In this document: positions 6,231-7,133 of the stretch, one piece after another
Numbering within the stretch: position 1 is the first letter of the stretch
Layout of the letters: each line of letters begins with the position of its first letter
Origin: Campylobacteraceae bacterium
GTDB lineage: Bacteria; Campylobacterota; Campylobacteria; Campylobacterales; Sulfurospirillaceae
Direction of reading: 5' to 3'
Length of the DNA stretch: 7,133 nucleotides
Assembly (NCBI GenBank): GCA_027013265.1
Contig: JALUXQ010000199.1
Coordinates: 1 to 7,133 of the forward strand
Made by a program: the position numbers and the translations under genes
The notes under the pieces: generated by a model
Told to the model about the DNA's origin: nothing
The model's input: the letters and a program-made list of their open reading frames with translations, nothing else
The model's database searches: none

Positions 6231-6250
6231 TGCGATAAAAAAGTTTGTTT

Positions 6251-7133
6251 ATGATAAAAAAAGATATTGATTGGCTCGCTGTTGGAGCTTTGGTTGTGGC
6301 TATGATGGTTTGGGCTAGCTCTTTTATTGCTTTAAAGTCTGCCATTGGTCCCATTGGTCCGTTGAGTGTTATATTTGGTCGGATGCTATTTGCTAGTGCA
6401 TGTTTTTTGTATTTTATAAAAGATTTTTTAAGGCTTAGTTTTACAAAAGAGGATATAAAATACATAGCTATCATGACACTCTTTGAGCCTAGTATGTACT
6501 TTATATTTGAGGCGAAAGCTTTACAAAATACCTCTGCGGCACAAGCTGGCATGATAACCTCCATGATGCCTCTTATCACTGCGGTTGCAGCTGGAATCGT
6601 GCTAAAAGAGGTGATAACAAGAAAAGTGATACTCGGTGCTGTTTTAGCGGTAATTGGAGCTATTTGGTTAAGTCTTTCAGCTAGTAGTACAGCAAATGCT
6701 ATAAATCCACTTTTGGGAAATACTTTAGAATTTTTAGCTATGGTTTGTGGTGCAGGATATGCAATTTCCAGTCGCCATTTGAGTGCAAAGTTTTCACCAC
6801 TTTTCCTAACAGCCATCCAAGCATTTGTCGGAGCATTTTTCTTTTTACCATTTGCCATCTGGGAGTACAATACAGTGCAGATGCACATAACAACCGATGC
6901 GGTTTTGTGGACGGCCTATCTTGGAGTTATCGTGACACTTGGCGGGTATGGTATGTTTAATTTTGCTTTGAGCCGAATGGAAGCTAGCAAGGCTTCAGTC
7001 TATATAAACCTGATACCAGTTTTTACAGTTATGTTGGCATTTTTGATTTTGGGAGAGAAGCTAAAATTTGTGCAAATCATAGCTTCAGCCATAATCCTAA
7101 GCGGTGTTTTTATATCGCAAATGCCAGCGGTAA
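6251..7133 (+). CDS. EamA/DMT-superfamily transporter, C-terminal end cut off by the window edge
   Basis: An inner-membrane protein of the drug/metabolite transporter superfamily, which usually exports amino acids, amines or related metabolites. The 294 residues visible contain the two EamA repeats: roughly 7-141 (first repeat ending LKEVITRKVILGAVLAVIGAIW) and 157-290 (ending LGEKLKFVQIIASAIILSG), about ten hydrophobic helices in all. No stop codon is reached before base 7133, but the usual length of 290-305 means only a few residues are missing. The ATG at 6251 is fixed by an in-frame TAA at 6236-6238. There is no real ribosome site in front of it, only an A-rich string. It is transcribed away from the ligase operon across a 73-base gap, so co-regulation and transport of a pathway metabolite are possible but unproven. 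The substrate cannot be inferred. Confidence 0.92.
   Translation, partial: MIKKDIDWLAVGALVVAMMVWASSFIALKSAIGPIGPLSVIFGRMLFASACFLYFIKDFLRLSFTKEDIKYIAIMTLFEPSMYFIFEAKALQNTSAAQAGMITSMMPLITAVAAGIVLKEVITRKVILGAVLAVIGAIWLSLSASSTANAINPLLGNTLEFLAMVCGAGYAISSRHLSAKFSPLFLTAIQAFVGAFFFLPFAIWEYNTVQMHITTDAVLWTAYLGVIVTLGGYGMFNFALSRMEASKASVYINLIPVFTVMLAFLILGEKLKFVQIIASAIILSGVFISQMPAV

Noticed and set aside
5792..6238. 148-codon open frame on the plus strand opposite the ligase gene
   Set aside because: Shadow of the N-terminal half of the ligase; Ser/Phe/Ile-rich with no recognisable domain or ribosome site.
6342..6359. Tandem 9-base repeat CCATTGGTC in the transporter gene
   Set aside because: In frame, it encodes two Ile-Gly-Pro units in a loop typical of EamA proteins. 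Two copies are not enough to call a functional repeat.
6205..6888. 227-codon open frame on the minus strand opposite the EamA transporter gene
   Set aside because: Antisense shadow. The plus-strand frame encodes an evident two-repeat EamA protein, while this frame has a low-complexity Lys/Ala/Ile-rich composition with no family motif.

Overview
The window is AT-rich and compactly coded, with seven genes that can be supported, two of them cut by the window edges. The sodium:solute symporter with its DUF4212 partner, the A/T-rich promoters with a good -10 box and little -35, and the general base composition suggest a free-living Campylobacterota (Epsilonproteobacteria) such as an Arcobacter-, Sulfurimonas- or Sulfurospirillum-like organism. 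This is an inference from style; no rRNA or marker gene is present.

Layout. 1-1435 (minus): a two-gene transport unit, DUF4212 small membrane protein (1181-1435) followed by an SSS-family symporter (1-1131, C-terminus outside the window). 1436-1610: a 175-base intergenic region with a predicted promoter, a CATAGCA direct repeat and a long perfect inverted repeat. 1611-6177 (minus): a tight four-gene operon read in the order glutamine-synthetase-like gamma-glutamyl-amide ligase, aldehyde dehydrogenase, iron-containing alcohol dehydrogenase, membrane-anchored SGNH/GDSL hydrolase, with junctions of +9, 0 and -14 bases. 6178-6250: a short divergent promoter region. 6251-7133 (plus): an EamA/DMT-family transporter, cut just before its expected end.

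How the genes may work together. The ligase-like protein keeps the metal- and nucleotide-site motifs of glutamine synthetase but has Trp where the family's ammonium-binding Glu normally sits. This fits ligation of glutamate to an organic amine rather than to ammonia. The next two genes form an alcohol-to-aldehyde-to-acid oxidation pair, the same gene pair as the choline-oxidising gbsAB of Bacillus. Together they suggest catabolism of an amino alcohol, such as ethanolamine or alaninol, through gamma-glutamylated intermediates. Both ends of the operon appear to be in view and it contains no recognisable gamma-glutamyl hydrolase, so the pathway is either completed elsewhere or differs from this model. 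The SGNH hydrolase is the unexplained member. The substrate assignment is inference; the enzyme families are well supported.

No mobile element, CRISPR array, RNA gene or phage gene was seen.
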